Positions 9,206-19,200 of a stretch of 64,000 nt of DNA are shown one piece after another. The notes under the pieces are model-generated. The model was not told the DNA's origin, searched no databases, and saw only the letters and a list, made by a program, of their open reading frames with translations. The DNA comes from Psychromonas sp. MB-3u-54 (GTDB taxonomy: Bacteria > Pseudomonadota > Gammaproteobacteria > Enterobacterales > Psychromonadaceae), in assembly GCF_002836415.1 (NCBI RefSeq), contig NZ_PJBP01000085.1:19939-83938 (forward strand), written 5' to 3'. The position numbers and the translations under genes are program-made. The first letter of the stretch is position 1. Every line of letters begins with the position of its first letter.

Positions 9206-9240
9206 GCCTCGTTTACATAGAATAACTATGTAAACGAGGC
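9206..9240. repeat. Perfect 15 bp inverted repeat inside a longer interrupted palindrome
   Basis: Arms GCCTCGTTTACATAG and its exact complement are separated by AATAA. An outer pair CTAAAAG (9190) and CTTTTAG (near 9262) extends the dyad. It lies 108 bp beyond the 3' end of ilvD and has no T-run on either side, so it is not a standard terminator. It could be a small palindromic mobile element or a protein-binding site. Confidence 0.6.
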
Positions 9241-9347
9241 ATGCCTTGCTCAGAACACTTTTAGATTGAACGCAATTTGTACTCAAAAAGCCAACGGATC
9301 CTGCCAGGTCTTCGAGATAACAAATTAATAACCAATATACTTAGAGA

Positions 9348-11033
9348 CTACAGTTCATCGATTTCATCGGTAACACATCCCAGAGATGCCGATTTTACCG
9401 TGGCAATATACTTTCTTAATACACCATTTGTCGCTCGGTAAGCAGGTTTTATCCAAGCAGCTTTACGCTTAGCGATTTCAGCCGGATCGACTTTCAATTC
9501 CAATTTATTAGTAACAGAATCAATTCTAATCATGTCACCATTTTGGACCAGGGCAATCAATCCACCTTCCGATGCCTCTGGCGTCACGTGTCCAACAACA
9601 AAACCGTGAGAACCTCCGGAGAATCTACCATCTGTAATTAATGCCACGTCTTTTCCAAGACCCGCCCCCATTACCGCTGAAGTTGGTTTTAGCATCTCAG
9701 GCATGCCAGGAGCACCTTTTGGTCCTGAATAACGGATAACAATAACTTCCCCTTTTTGTACTTCGTCTCCGATACCTTTTATTGCTGAAAATTCATCTTC
9801 ATAAACTCTTGCCGGGCCTTCGAATACTTCGCCTTCTTTACCGGTTATTTTTGCAACTGAACCTTCAGGTGCCAAGTTTCCATAAAGAATCTGTAAGTGA
9901 CCAGTTTCTTTTAATGGGTTAGACAAAGGTCTAATAATGTCCTGATCTTCTGGAAGGCCGGGTAAATCAGCTAGGTTTTCGGCAATAGTATTACCTGTAA
10001 CGGTCAAGCAATCCCCATGTAATAAACCTTCTGCCAATAAGTATTTCATTACCGCAGGGATCCCGCCGATTTCATGCAAGTCTTGCATTAGGAATTCTCC
10101 GGAAGGTTTTAAATTTGCCAATAATGGGGTTTTATCTGCCATCTTTTGGAAATCATTCAAACTCAAGTCAACACCAGATGATCGGGCCATGGCAATCATA
10201 TGTAAAGTTGCATTGGTAGAGCCCCCTAAAATCATAATAATTCTTAAGGCATTTTCGAACGCTTTTTTGGTCATAATATCTTTTGGTTTGATATCTTTTT
10301 CCAGCAGGTTTTTAACTGCATCACCCACTGTTGTTAATTCTCTTTTTTTGTCATCGCTAACCGCCGGGTTAGATGAAGAGTAAGGCAAACTCATGCCTAA
10401 GGCTTCAATAGCAGAAGACATGGTATTTGCCGTATACATGCCACCGCAAGCACCCGGACCCGGGATAGCATTTTGAATTACCCCTTTATAATCTTCATGG
10501 GAGATAACACCCTGTAATTTTTTTCCATAAGCTTCGAAAGCAGAAACGATATTTAAGTCTTCACCTTTCCATTTCCCAGCTTTAACCGAACCGCCATAAA
10601 CCAATATTCCCGGACGATTTAAACGCGACAATGCCATCATTGCGCCGGGCATGTTTTTATCACATCCTACGATGGCAACAATCGCATCATAAAATTGCGC
10701 ACTGACAACAGTTTCAATAGAATCAGCAATGATCTCACGAGACACTAAAGAGTACTTCATTCCGGTAGTCCCGTTTGAAATACCATCACTCACTCCGATT
10801 GTGTGAAAAATTAATCCCACCAAATCAGCGGCGGTCACACTTTTTTTCACATCTTTAGCAAATTCGTTTAAGTGCATATTGCATGGATTTCCTTCCCATC
10901 CTGTCGAAACAATACCAACTTGCGCTTTTTTCATATCCTCTTCTTTCAAACCAATAGCATAAAGCATGGCCTGTGAAGCCGGTTGTGATTCATCTAAAGT
11001 CACTGTTTTTGAATACTTATTTATTTCTGACAT
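9348..11033 (-). CDS. ilvD: Dihydroxy-acid dehydratase
   Basis: This 561-residue IlvD/Edd family protein catalyses dehydration of 2,3-dihydroxy-isovalerate and -methylvalerate in valine and isoleucine synthesis. Conserved features include cluster cysteines in [20 protein letters not shown] and [14 protein letters not shown], plus [19 protein letters not shown] and [22 protein letters not shown]. The ATG has a good GGAG site 9 nt upstream. The protein is short for a gammaproteobacterial IlvD (usually ~610-620 residues), and its sequence style ([54 protein letters not shown]) is what I associate with Bacteroidota enzymes. No other branched-chain amino acid gene is nearby, which fits a solitary, possibly acquired copy. 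Gene identity is firm; the transfer claim needs a tree. Confidence 0.93.
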   Translation of the reverse strand: MSEINKYSKTVTLDESQPASQAMLYAIGLKEEDMKKAQVGIVSTGWEGNPCNMHLNEFAKDVKKSVTAADLVGLIFHTIGVSDGISNGTTGMKYSLVSREIIADSIETVVSAQFYDAIVAIVGCDKNMPGAMMALSRLNRPGILVYGGSVKAGKWKGEDLNIVSAFEAYGKKLQGVISHEDYKGVIQNAIPGPGACGGMYTANTMSSAIEALGMSLPYSSSNPAVSDDKKRELTTVGDAVKNLLEKDIKPKDIMTKKAFENALRIIMILGGSTNATLHMIAMARSSGVDLSLNDFQKMADKTPLLANLKPSGEFLMQDLHEIGGIPAVMKYLLAEGLLHGDCLTVTGNTIAENLADLPGLPEDQDIIRPLSNPLKETGHLQILYGNLAPEGSVAKITGKEGEVFEGPARVYEDEFSAIKGIGDEVQKGEVIVIRYSGPKGAPGMPEMLKPTSAVMGAGLGKDVALITDGRFSGGSHGFVVGHVTPEASEGGLIALVQNGDMIRIDSVTNKLELKVDPAEIAKRKAAWIKPAYRATNGVLRKYIATVKSASLGCVTDEIDEL

Positions 11034-12224
11034 CGTTATTTTCTCCGAAATATTAATTGCATAAATCCTCTTTGGACAGGCCGTAAAAGAGGTGTTTTAA
11101 ACTAACCCAAGGAAACTCTTCTCTGGTTAAATTTTGTCATTGTAATTTTTCTACTAAGGGCAGTTTGATAAGTTATTTTTTAATTAGATCTGCGCTTGTT
11201 AATGCCGATTAAGCAAATAAATCAGACCATGCTTGAGCGTTTATATGATTTTATCCTGTTTAACTGCTTCTATGAGATTATTTTTTTCAACTCAATATTT
11301 GTTGGTTTTATTTTTGCGGATTTAATCCTTATTTTTATGCATTTCACTTCTGCTTTTAGATTACATTTAAACGCGTTACTAATATGCTTATAATCAATTT
11401 CCAAGGAGCTTCAGGGGCTATGCTGGGAAATAAATACCAGCAGCTAAATATACACAACTAAGTAGGTGAACATATAAAATAAAACACCTTTAATGTTTAT
11501 ATATCAATGTGAGAGATAGAAGCAATGTGGATTATATATGTGAAAACCTATGTGTCATCACTTGATTATCTTATCATAATTTATAGAGCCTAAAAGGTCG
11601 ATCGCACTATGCCCGCTTCGTACGGATTGTGCGGGTAATGGCAACTAAGTAAATTTGGGCCCTGATTTTTATTTTTGTAAGACAGTCATAGCCGAACACC
11701 CATCTAATTGACTAAATATTAATCTGCTGCTCTATTTTATTCAGCACTGTTTTGAATGATTATGACGCAATCTCATGCAGCACAGGGTTCCTTGGGCGTG
11801 ATATGCCTTACTATCCAATTACTTTATGCATTCGGAATTTATGCTGAAATCTGGTGTTAATTAGCGAATCGTTTTGGTGAAAATTATCATAGTACGGTGG
11901 GGGCGTTAGAATAATTCGTTTCTTACACTGAACATTCGGGTAAATGTTGAATTACCAGAAACAATGTATTGTATCTTTGCTCGTTGGGTTACTTAAGCCC
12001 CTTTAAATTCAGCTTGTTAGGGCTAATATTTATGAGACTTCGCATTAAATAATAGCCATTGTAATTAATGCATGTGCGCCCTTTTTTTTGTCAATAACGT
12101 TGAACTGATTGTCGGAAACTCACACTATACTCTTTTTCAAATACAGAGATCCATCCTGAGAGATGGATCTCAAAATTATCAACAATAACGCCGTCAAAAT
12201 CAAATATCAGCGCAACTGGTTTCA
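11034..12224. other. Intergenic, includes a transposase relic
   Basis: The first ~800 bp show no gene; a 65-codon frame at 11196-11393 is AT-rich and unsupported. The last part (11854-12085) is a degraded transposase tail and its flank, listed separately. Confidence 0.5.
11854..12085 (+). repeat. RAYT/IS200-type transposase relic A (C-terminal tail plus flank)
   Basis: Aligns in direct orientation with 14242-14512. With small frame corrections it encodes LANRFGENYHSTVGALE, the tail seen in the less decayed copy at 21505-21714 (TEFGHLFKGAVGAI). The shared flank includes TTGTTAGGGCT.ATATTTAT and GTGTAATTAATG-type ends. Non-functional. Confidence 0.6.
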
Positions 12225-13535
12225 TTACAATCCCAATAACTTTGTCAAATACGCATTGAGAAATTTCCCACTGGGATCCAATTTTTCCCTAAGCGCAATA
12301 AAGTTGTTCCATTTTGGATACAATTCACTAAATTCATCGCCAGCCATCTTATGACGTTTTGCCCAGTGTGGTCTTCCGCCATGACGTCTGAAAACGGTCT
12401 CAATCACGGCAAATGCTTCATATTGATCAGCTACTTCTGCAATACGAGATACACATCCAATAGAGACACAATCTTGTCCGTATGCATAACTGAGCCAGCT
12501 TTTATCATTCCTTAAAAAACGAATGTCCATGGGAATATGAGCATAAGCATCATTACTCAAGTCATTCAGTGCATCTTTGAGGTCATGAAAGAGCGCTTCA
12601 AAGCGATCTAATGAAACAATCCATTCTGCAAGCTCTAAGGTAGATCCTCGCGATTTTGTAACCGTCGCATCGTAGAGGGAACCAAATTTATTTTGACTAT
12701 GATTGAAAAATAATTTTTGAATGATTTTATTTGCCGTGACTGTAAAACGCGGTTTCTTCACCGTTCGTCGGTACAGTTTTGCAGACAGTGAACGGCGATA
12801 TTTCACATACCATGGAATTTCTATCTGTTTGGACGGTGAATCTGCAATATCGCCAGTAATGACATATCCATAATTGGTATGAGGAAGCCATAAAATCCGC
12901 AGAAAACGATGGTTATCCAGCATAGATAGGTAAGACTTTAGCCAGTCGCGGTCTTTCATAGGTCGCTCTTCCAATTGTAAATTCCACAATGGTTCACATC
13001 GAAATGTTACGGTAGAAAAGATACCCAATACACCTAAAGATACCCTAATAGCATCAAACTCTTCAGAAAATTCAGTATATTCCGCCACCGTTCCATCTGC
13101 GTTCACAAATCTACAAGCAATCATGTACTGTGCTAGGATTCTCGCATCATGACCTGTGCCATGAGTCGCAGTGGCGAGTGCGCCTCCAACGGTAATTGTA
13201 TCGATATCTGGAAGTGCTGGTAATGTCCACCCCTCGTGCTGAATCGCTTCTAATAGCCCCTTGAGTGAACTACCGGCTTCAATAGTAATTTTGTACTGAT
13301 CGCGATCTACATTTGTAACCGCACAATATTTTTCAAGAGAAATTATAGCAGTTGTTCCAGCTGCAATATCCGAGGAAGACTGTCCATTTCCTACAACTCG
13401 AATTGATTTTGAATGTTGTACTTTTTCAGCTAATTCAACTTCTGTCGTTGGATAATAAATATGTTCGATATTATGAACAATATTTTTGTTCCAACTTTCC
13501 CATTTTTTGGTCATATAACCCTTAGTTTTCTGCAT
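12225..13535 (-). CDS. FAD-linked aldonolactone oxidase (ALO/gulonolactone oxidase family)
   Basis: The N-terminal half is a PCMH-type FAD-binding domain: RVVGNGQSSSDIA binds the phosphates, and GGALATATHGTGHDARI carries the loop where family members may attach FAD covalently. The C-terminal half is the ALO domain (~190-436) ending with the catalytic-site motif RPHWAKRHK and a typical LDPSGKFLNAYL tail. Known relatives oxidise sugar lactones such as L-gulono- or D-arabinono-1,4-lactone, or sugar alcohols; the substrate here cannot be read. There is no signal peptide. An ATG eight codons in (13512-13514) has a better ribosome site (AAGGG at 5 nt) and may be the true start. The gene sits alone between two direct-repeat transposase relics. 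Confidence 0.88.
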   Translation of the reverse strand: MQKTKGYMTKKWESWNKNIVHNIEHIYYPTTEVELAEKVQHSKSIRVVGNGQSSSDIAAGTTAIISLEKYCAVTNVDRDQYKITIEAGSSLKGLLEAIQHEGWTLPALPDIDTITVGGALATATHGTGHDARILAQYMIACRFVNADGTVAEYTEFSEEFDAIRVSLGVLGIFSTVTFRCEPLWNLQLEERPMKDRDWLKSYLSMLDNHRFLRILWLPHTNYGYVITGDIADSPSKQIEIPWYVKYRRSLSAKLYRRTVKKPRFTVTANKIIQKLFFNHSQNKFGSLYDATVTKSRGSTLELAEWIVSLDRFEALFHDLKDALNDLSNDAYAHIPMDIRFLRNDKSWLSYAYGQDCVSIGCVSRIAEVADQYEAFAVIETVFRRHGGRPHWAKRHKMAGDEFSELYPKWNNFIALREKLDPSGKFLNAYLTKLLGL

Positions 13536-13812
13536 TTTTTAATCGCTGAATAATACATTATTTTACGGTGAATACCCGCGCTTATGCCATTATATCTGAT
13601 CGCTATGATCTGGTTTTTCATGTTGATGAATTAGAAAACAGAGCGTTATCAATCAAGAATTTTGTCTGCGTTGGAACGGCCTTTATTTAATGCCAGGATT
13701 GTTAAGCCAATAGCAGCAGTATTTGAATGTAAAAACGGTGATCAATAGATGGTGAGAAAGATTAATGGAGATCTTTTGGTTGATTAACCAGCATCCAGGG
13801 CTCACCCTTTAG

Positions 13813-13840
13813 CCAGCTAAAGCTGTTCTCATTTTTTCCC
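13813..13840 (+). repeat. 28 bp repeat CCAGCTAAAGC..., extra copy
   Basis: Near-identical to segments at 13961-13988 and 21260-21286, both inside transposase relics. This third copy stands alone about 150 bp before relic B. Confidence 0.6.
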
Positions 13841-13960
13841 AATAAATTAGTCTGTGTTCATTAAATGAATTTATCGCTTGTAAGCGACTAAAGAAGATAA
13901 TTGCACTGATCGATTCAATTCGATTCGATTCTCTGGCATCCATGGAATTTACCCTGCGGG

Positions 13961-14512
13961 CCAGTTAAAGCTATTCTCATTTTTTCCCTGAAAATGAATG
14001 GAAGGGCGTTTTAAAGCGCAGGCTTTATTAGATGAAAATGCGTTAATTATCTGCATGGCTTACGTTGATTCCCAATATGCGCCATTAAACCTTGGTATGG
14101 TTTTGTGGGAGAGAAGGTTCAGCATATATTCGAGGCATTTCTTTTGGGCTGATTGATTATCTTGCGTGACTGGATTGGACGATAAGCGGATTAGGTGCTT
14201 GGCCACAATGACTTGATGTATTAGGAATTGATGATCAAACCTAGTGTGAATTAGCGAGTCGTTTGGAAAATATTATCATAGTGCGCTGGGGTCATTAGAA
14301 GAATTAGCCTCTTACGCTGAACATACTGGTGCCAAGAAGAATGTACTGCATCGATCTTTACATTAATCCCCCTGATTTAAAATATTTTAATGACAACCTA
14401 TGCATCTCTGCTCGTTGAGGCACTTAAATACGTGTTAAATTTTTCTTGTTAGGGCTGATATTTATAAGTTTTTCCATTAAATTATAGTCAGTGTAATTAA
14501 TGGATATCCAGA
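13961..14512 (+). pseudogene. RAYT/IS200-type transposase relic B
   Basis: After the 28 bp repeat the DNA encodes EGRFKAQALLDENALIICMA and AYVDS in one frame, matching [20 protein letters not shown] in relic C at ~21300. Further on, ELASRF-ENYHSALGSLEELA (needing a one-base correction) matches the protein's C-terminus. Stops and frameshifts throughout make it non-functional. Its last ~270 bp form a direct repeat with relic A, bracketing the ALO gene. Confidence 0.65.
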
Positions 14513-14938
14513 CTTTTTTAAACTTTGATCATTCTTTATACCTACGAGATTGGCAACGTCTTCTTGTGTGAGGCATTGTGAAAATCTGCCTAGTGAAGCT
14601 TGCATTTATTACTCTGTATTTGCTAGGAAATGACGCCTGGCCCCTATATAATCTCATCACCATAATAGCATTACATTCCTGAAGAAGGACGCGCTTGAGT
14701 GGCAAGCTCCACTGCAGAAGAACTAGATTTGATGTTAGCCAGATCACGCATCGCATGATGTACAGCGATTGCCCGTTGTGGAGTCTCATACATTATCCGT
14801 CAGAATTGAATACAATCGTCAAAATAATTTTTATTGCACAGCTTATTGACACGAGTGTTACTACATATAATGAGTGTTCGATGCGGATATATATGTACTA
14901 GGCTGCTGAGGCCGAAATAGTATTTTAAATCCCAACAC
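14513..14938. other. Intergenic
   Basis: Nothing supported. Overlapping short frames on both strands (14529-14789 and 14695-14901) lack ribosome sites and recognised domains. Confidence 0.4.
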
Positions 14939-14979
14939 CAAAATATCGGGCTAATGAGATTTAAAATCCCGATATTTTG
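14939..14979 (-). terminator. Inverted repeat downstream of the REC-EAL gene, possible terminator
   Basis: A perfect 12 bp stem CAAAATATCGGG/CCCGATATTTTG around a 17-nt AT-rich loop, 58 bp beyond the stop of the minus-strand operon. The T-run is weak, so termination is probable rather than certain. Confidence 0.5.
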
Positions 14980-15036
14980 TTGTTATCTGTTGCTATCAGT
15001 AGGGTGGGCATTTTTTATTACTCCGGCTATAAAAAA

Positions 15037-16257
15037 CTATTCATAGGGTGTAATGAGATTTACCCTGTTCGCTTCCCATTTTATGAGCCAATCGTGAATT
15101 TCATCTGCTGGCATGGGTTTCGCGATGTAGTAACCTTGGGCTAAGTCGCAGCCTGAGCTGCGTATAAAATCCCAGTCAGCTTGATCTTCGACACCTTCAG
15201 CCACTGATTTCATGCCGAGTTGTTGAGCCAAACTCAGGCTTGCGTTATAAATAATGAATAAAGTTTCGTTGTTGGCGGCACCATGGACAAAGCCCTGATC
15301 CACTTTAAGCTCATTAAAGGGCAAGTCTCGCAACTGCATAAGCGATGAATGGCCGGTGCCGAAATCATCAATCGACAAGTGGAAACGTTTTAGGCGCAAA
15401 CGGGAGAGGACTTCCATTGGCGTAGTTAAATTCTTAATTAACCGGCTTTCAGTTACTTCCAATACTATGTCGTCCGGTACGATACCTGCGGTGGCGGCAG
15501 CCATCGTTAGGTAATCTGTAAATTCCAGTGAGTCAAGATTTTCCATGGAAAGGTTAACAGCTACTCGCAGAGCCAAGCCCGCATCTCGCCAAATCTTTGT
15601 TTGAGAGAATGCGTCACTGATGACCTCTCTTGTCAAATCGTTAATCAACCCATTATCTTCCGCCACACCAATAAATTGATCTGGAAACACCAGTCCATAT
15701 TGGGGGTGACGCCAGCGTACCAGCGTCTCGACGCCCATTACCTTGCCACTGGCAACATCTACTTTGGGCTGGTAGTAATTCACCAGTTGATGATTAACAA
15801 TGGCTGCACGTACATCGTCGGCATCATAAATTTTCTTTACGACCTGTGGACTTACATAACAGGAAGGCTTCCAGCTATCGATTAGGGTGGACAGATTTTG
15901 TGGATTAACGGGTTTTTGCAAGGAGCCAAGCAGCGGTATGTTGTGCGCCCTCACCAGTCTTTCTGCGGTTTGCAACATACGAGAATCTTCGCCGCTCACC
16001 AGAATAATACTGCCAGAATAAGATTTTTCAGCCAAGTGTCGTACGACCTCTATGCCGTCCATTTCTGGCATATTGAGATCGAGCAGGATTAAATTCGTTT
16101 GACTACTGGCACTGTCTAACGATGCTAAGGCCTTTTTCCCGTTGTCATGGGTTGTCAGCTGATTAAATCCCAAGTTAGTCAGCATATGTTTAAGCAGTTT
16201 GAGCATAAAGCATTCATCATCGAGGATCATAATGTTGAGTGGCGAACTATTAATCAC
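15037..16257 (-). CDS. Response regulator with receiver and EAL domains, c-di-GMP phosphodiesterase
   Basis: The receiver domain (residues ~7-130) has the acidic pair in LDDE, the phospho-acceptor Asp in LLDLNMPEMDG and the switch Lys in SLQKPVNP. The EAL domain (~150-395) has GVETLVRWRHP (ETL in place of EAL), VNLSMENL, LEVTES, DDFGTGHSS, the Lys in ELKVD, SVAEGVED and QGYYIAKPM, so catalysis is plausible. The layout is that of RocR/VieA-type regulators: phosphorylation should set the rate of c-di-GMP breakdown. It is the second gene of an operon, 41 bp after the hybrid kinase at 16299-20069, the obvious phosphodonor. An EAL-to-ETL change occurs in some active family members. Confidence 0.92.
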   Translation of the reverse strand: MINSSPLNIMILDDECFMLKLLKHMLTNLGFNQLTTHDNGKKALASLDSASSQTNLILLDLNMPEMDGIEVVRHLAEKSYSGSIILVSGEDSRMLQTAERLVRAHNIPLLGSLQKPVNPQNLSTLIDSWKPSCYVSPQVVKKIYDADDVRAAIVNHQLVNYYQPKVDVASGKVMGVETLVRWRHPQYGLVFPDQFIGVAEDNGLINDLTREVISDAFSQTKIWRDAGLALRVAVNLSMENLDSLEFTDYLTMAAATAGIVPDDIVLEVTESRLIKNLTTPMEVLSRLRLKRFHLSIDDFGTGHSSLMQLRDLPFNELKVDQGFVHGAANNETLFIIYNASLSLAQQLGMKSVAEGVEDQADWDFIRSSGCDLAQGYYIAKPMPADEIHDWLIKWEANRVNLITPYE

Positions 16258-16298
16258 AATTACTTCCTTATTATATTTTTATATTTAATTTTAGTCGC

Positions 16299-19200
16299 TT
16301 ATAACCTATCTAAATATATTTTCACGGCGGCCATTTCTACCTCAAAACGGCGTTTTAATACGGTTAGGGCCTCAAGCTGACTGGCCTTAGCCGCCAGTTC
16401 TATTTCTTTGCATAATTCGCCTAAAACTAGTGCCCCTACAGCGCGGGCTGATGATTTTAGTTTGTGCGCCTCAGCTTGAGCTCGCAGTGCCTCACCGTTG
16501 GCACAAGCGGTGGTTAACTCTGCGGCAATCTGCGTTGCGCTATCATTAAAATGCTGCAGAAAGTCGCTTATTATCACAGGATCGTCGCCTACCAGCGCCG
16601 CAAGTACGCTTACATCAACGGGTTTTGCTGCGGCAAGCGGCAGCCATTTTTCTAAGATGACCCTCAGACTTTCCAATGGTACTGGCTTGCTAATGTAATC
16701 ATCCATACCAACATCGCGACGGTGTTGTGCTTCACCTTTCAGTGCGTTAGCGGTGATAGCGATGATTGGAAGATGACGGCGGCCATTTTCTTCGGCGCGG
16801 ATGGCGGCGGTCAGTTCATAGCCATCCATCCTCGGCATGTGTAAATCAGTTAACAGCAGGGCATAATCGCCGCTGTGCGAACGGGCCAATGCTTCAAGGC
16901 CATTACTCGTAATATCAGCGGTAAAGCCAAGCAAGGCAAGCTGCTGCACAATCACCTTCTGGTTGATTTGGTTATCTTCTGCTACCAGAATCAATCTGCC
17001 TTGCGCTAGCGCGTCGCTACGCAAAGGTGCCACGAATGATTGCTCACCTTTGCCTGCATGCAGCCTTTCTACTTCCGGCTGCGCCAGCCCGGCAGCAATG
17101 GCTACCGCTTGCAGCACGGTCTGCCGCATCAGGACATTACCATCCACAGAAACGCTTAAATTGACATCTTGCCAACGCGGGTATCGACGTGTACCTCGGC
17201 CGATGATGACAAAACGAATCGTCTGTTCTGGCCGGGCACTTGCTATGAGTCGGAGTTCCGCCGACGATGGAGGCCTATTGCTGGCGTCAACCAGCCATAC
17301 CGACGGTCCAGATGTCGTCGTAATGACCTGCTTCTTTGCTACCGCCAAGCTGGGTGACTGATCAACCACTGCACCAGCGGCCCTCAGATAAGCCGCCAGA
17401 TGATCAGCCAGCCCCTCTGCGTTACCTATCACTAAGCAGCAAAGCCCAGTGAATCGATCGGGGGTTATTCCCGTTGAAGCCTCTCGTTGGGGTTGTGCTA
17501 GATCTACGTCATTGCTGGCCTTCAGAGGCAAGCGCACACTGAAAGTAGATCCTTGATTCAGTGTACTCTGCACGGTAATTTCACCGCCCATCAATTGCAC
17601 TAAATTATGGGCGATAGTGAGGCCTAACCCGGTGCCACCGAAGCGTCGTGTCGTGGTGACATTTGCTTGGTAAAATGGCATGAACAATGCCGATAGGGCG
17701 GACTCATTCATGCCGATACCGTTATCAATCACGCGGATCTCCAACATGGTAGTGTCTGTCATCAGGGCCTGTATCGAAACGCGGCCGGGGTGATGCGACC
17801 TGCTGGAAAACTTGATGGCATTATTGGTCAGATTAATTAAAATCTGGCGCAGACGATTGGCATCGCCTAGGGTGATGTCAGGAATCGCGGGATCAGTAAA
17901 CAGTGTCAGTTCTACCTTTTTGTTCTCAGCCAAATGAGCCAGCATAAAGCAAGCCTTCTCTACTATTTCGGCTACCGCCATGGGTTCATGCTCAATGTCC
18001 AGTTTGCCGGCTTCAATTTTAGAAAAATCGAGAATATCTTCGATGATCGACAGCAATGAAAACGCAGAATCACGGATGGTATCAACCATGTCTGCTTGAA
18101 ATCCCTTGAGGCTGCTTTGTTGCAGCACATCCACCATACCAATCACGCCGTTCATGGGGGTACGGATTTCGTGGCTCATGGCCGCGAGGAATTGTGACTT
18201 GGCCAGATTAGCCTTTTCCGCCTCGGTCTTGGCAACCATTAGCGCCTCCTTAGCCCGTTTTCGCTCGGTGATATCACGAACAACACCCGTGAAAAGTTTC
18301 TTTTTACCCAGAAGTACTTTACTCACTCCTAATTCCATTGGGAAGATACTACCATCCTTGCGTTTCCCCTCAAACTCGCGGTTAATACCAATTATTTTCG
18401 ACTCATCTTTGGCATCATGATGCTTAATGTAACCGTCATGCTGACTACGATAAGGTTCGGGCATCAGCATCTTGATGTTATGCCCAACCACTTCAGCAGC
18501 GCTATAGCCAAAAATGTGCTCGGTTGCTGGGTTGATGCTCTCTACAATGCCGTCTTCATTCATGGTGATGATGCCGTCCACTACCGTGTTGAGGATAGCT
18601 TTGATCCGGGCAGCACTATCCTGTAGCTTTTCTGAAGCTAACTTTTTTTCGGTGATATCCTGATGCGTTCCAGACATCAATAATCGCTTGCCATCAGGCG
18701 TCGATGTTGTTATTTTTCCCCGACCTAACGCCCATACCCAGTGTCCATCTTTATGTCGCATGCGTACTTCGCATTCGTAATAAGCTAACTCGCCTGAGAA
18801 GTGCTGTTGTAAACGTTTTATCGAGAGCTTTGCGTCGTCTGGGTGTAAAAAATTTAGCCATGTGGCAATAGAAACAGGTTCAAGCTCGCTCAGTTCATAA
18901 CCAATGATTCGGGCCCAATGGTCATTAAAGAATACTTCACCGGTCTGAAAATTCCATTCCCAAGTGCCGGCATTTGTTCCATCAATGATGTCACTTAAGC
19001 GTTGTCGCTCAACGCTCAATTCTTTATTTATATAGCGTGCCGTATTGATAGCACGTTCTCGGCCTGACACAAGGAACCAAATCAATAATGTGAAAAGGAC
19101 GCTTAGGATTATCCCAATACCTGCCACTAAATTTGGACTAACAGCCTTAACGCGTGAGGTCATTAACACTAAAGGGCGGATTCGAACAGTCCATGGATGG

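Noticed and set aside
10189..10383. Plus-strand frame inside ilvD
   Set aside because: Opposite-strand shadow of a well-conserved gene.
11196..11393. 65-codon Phe/Leu-rich frame
   Set aside because: Typical of AT-rich non-coding DNA; no ribosome site.
14529..14901. Overlapping short frames on both strands
   Set aside because: Mutually overlapping, unsupported, in a region of transposase decay.
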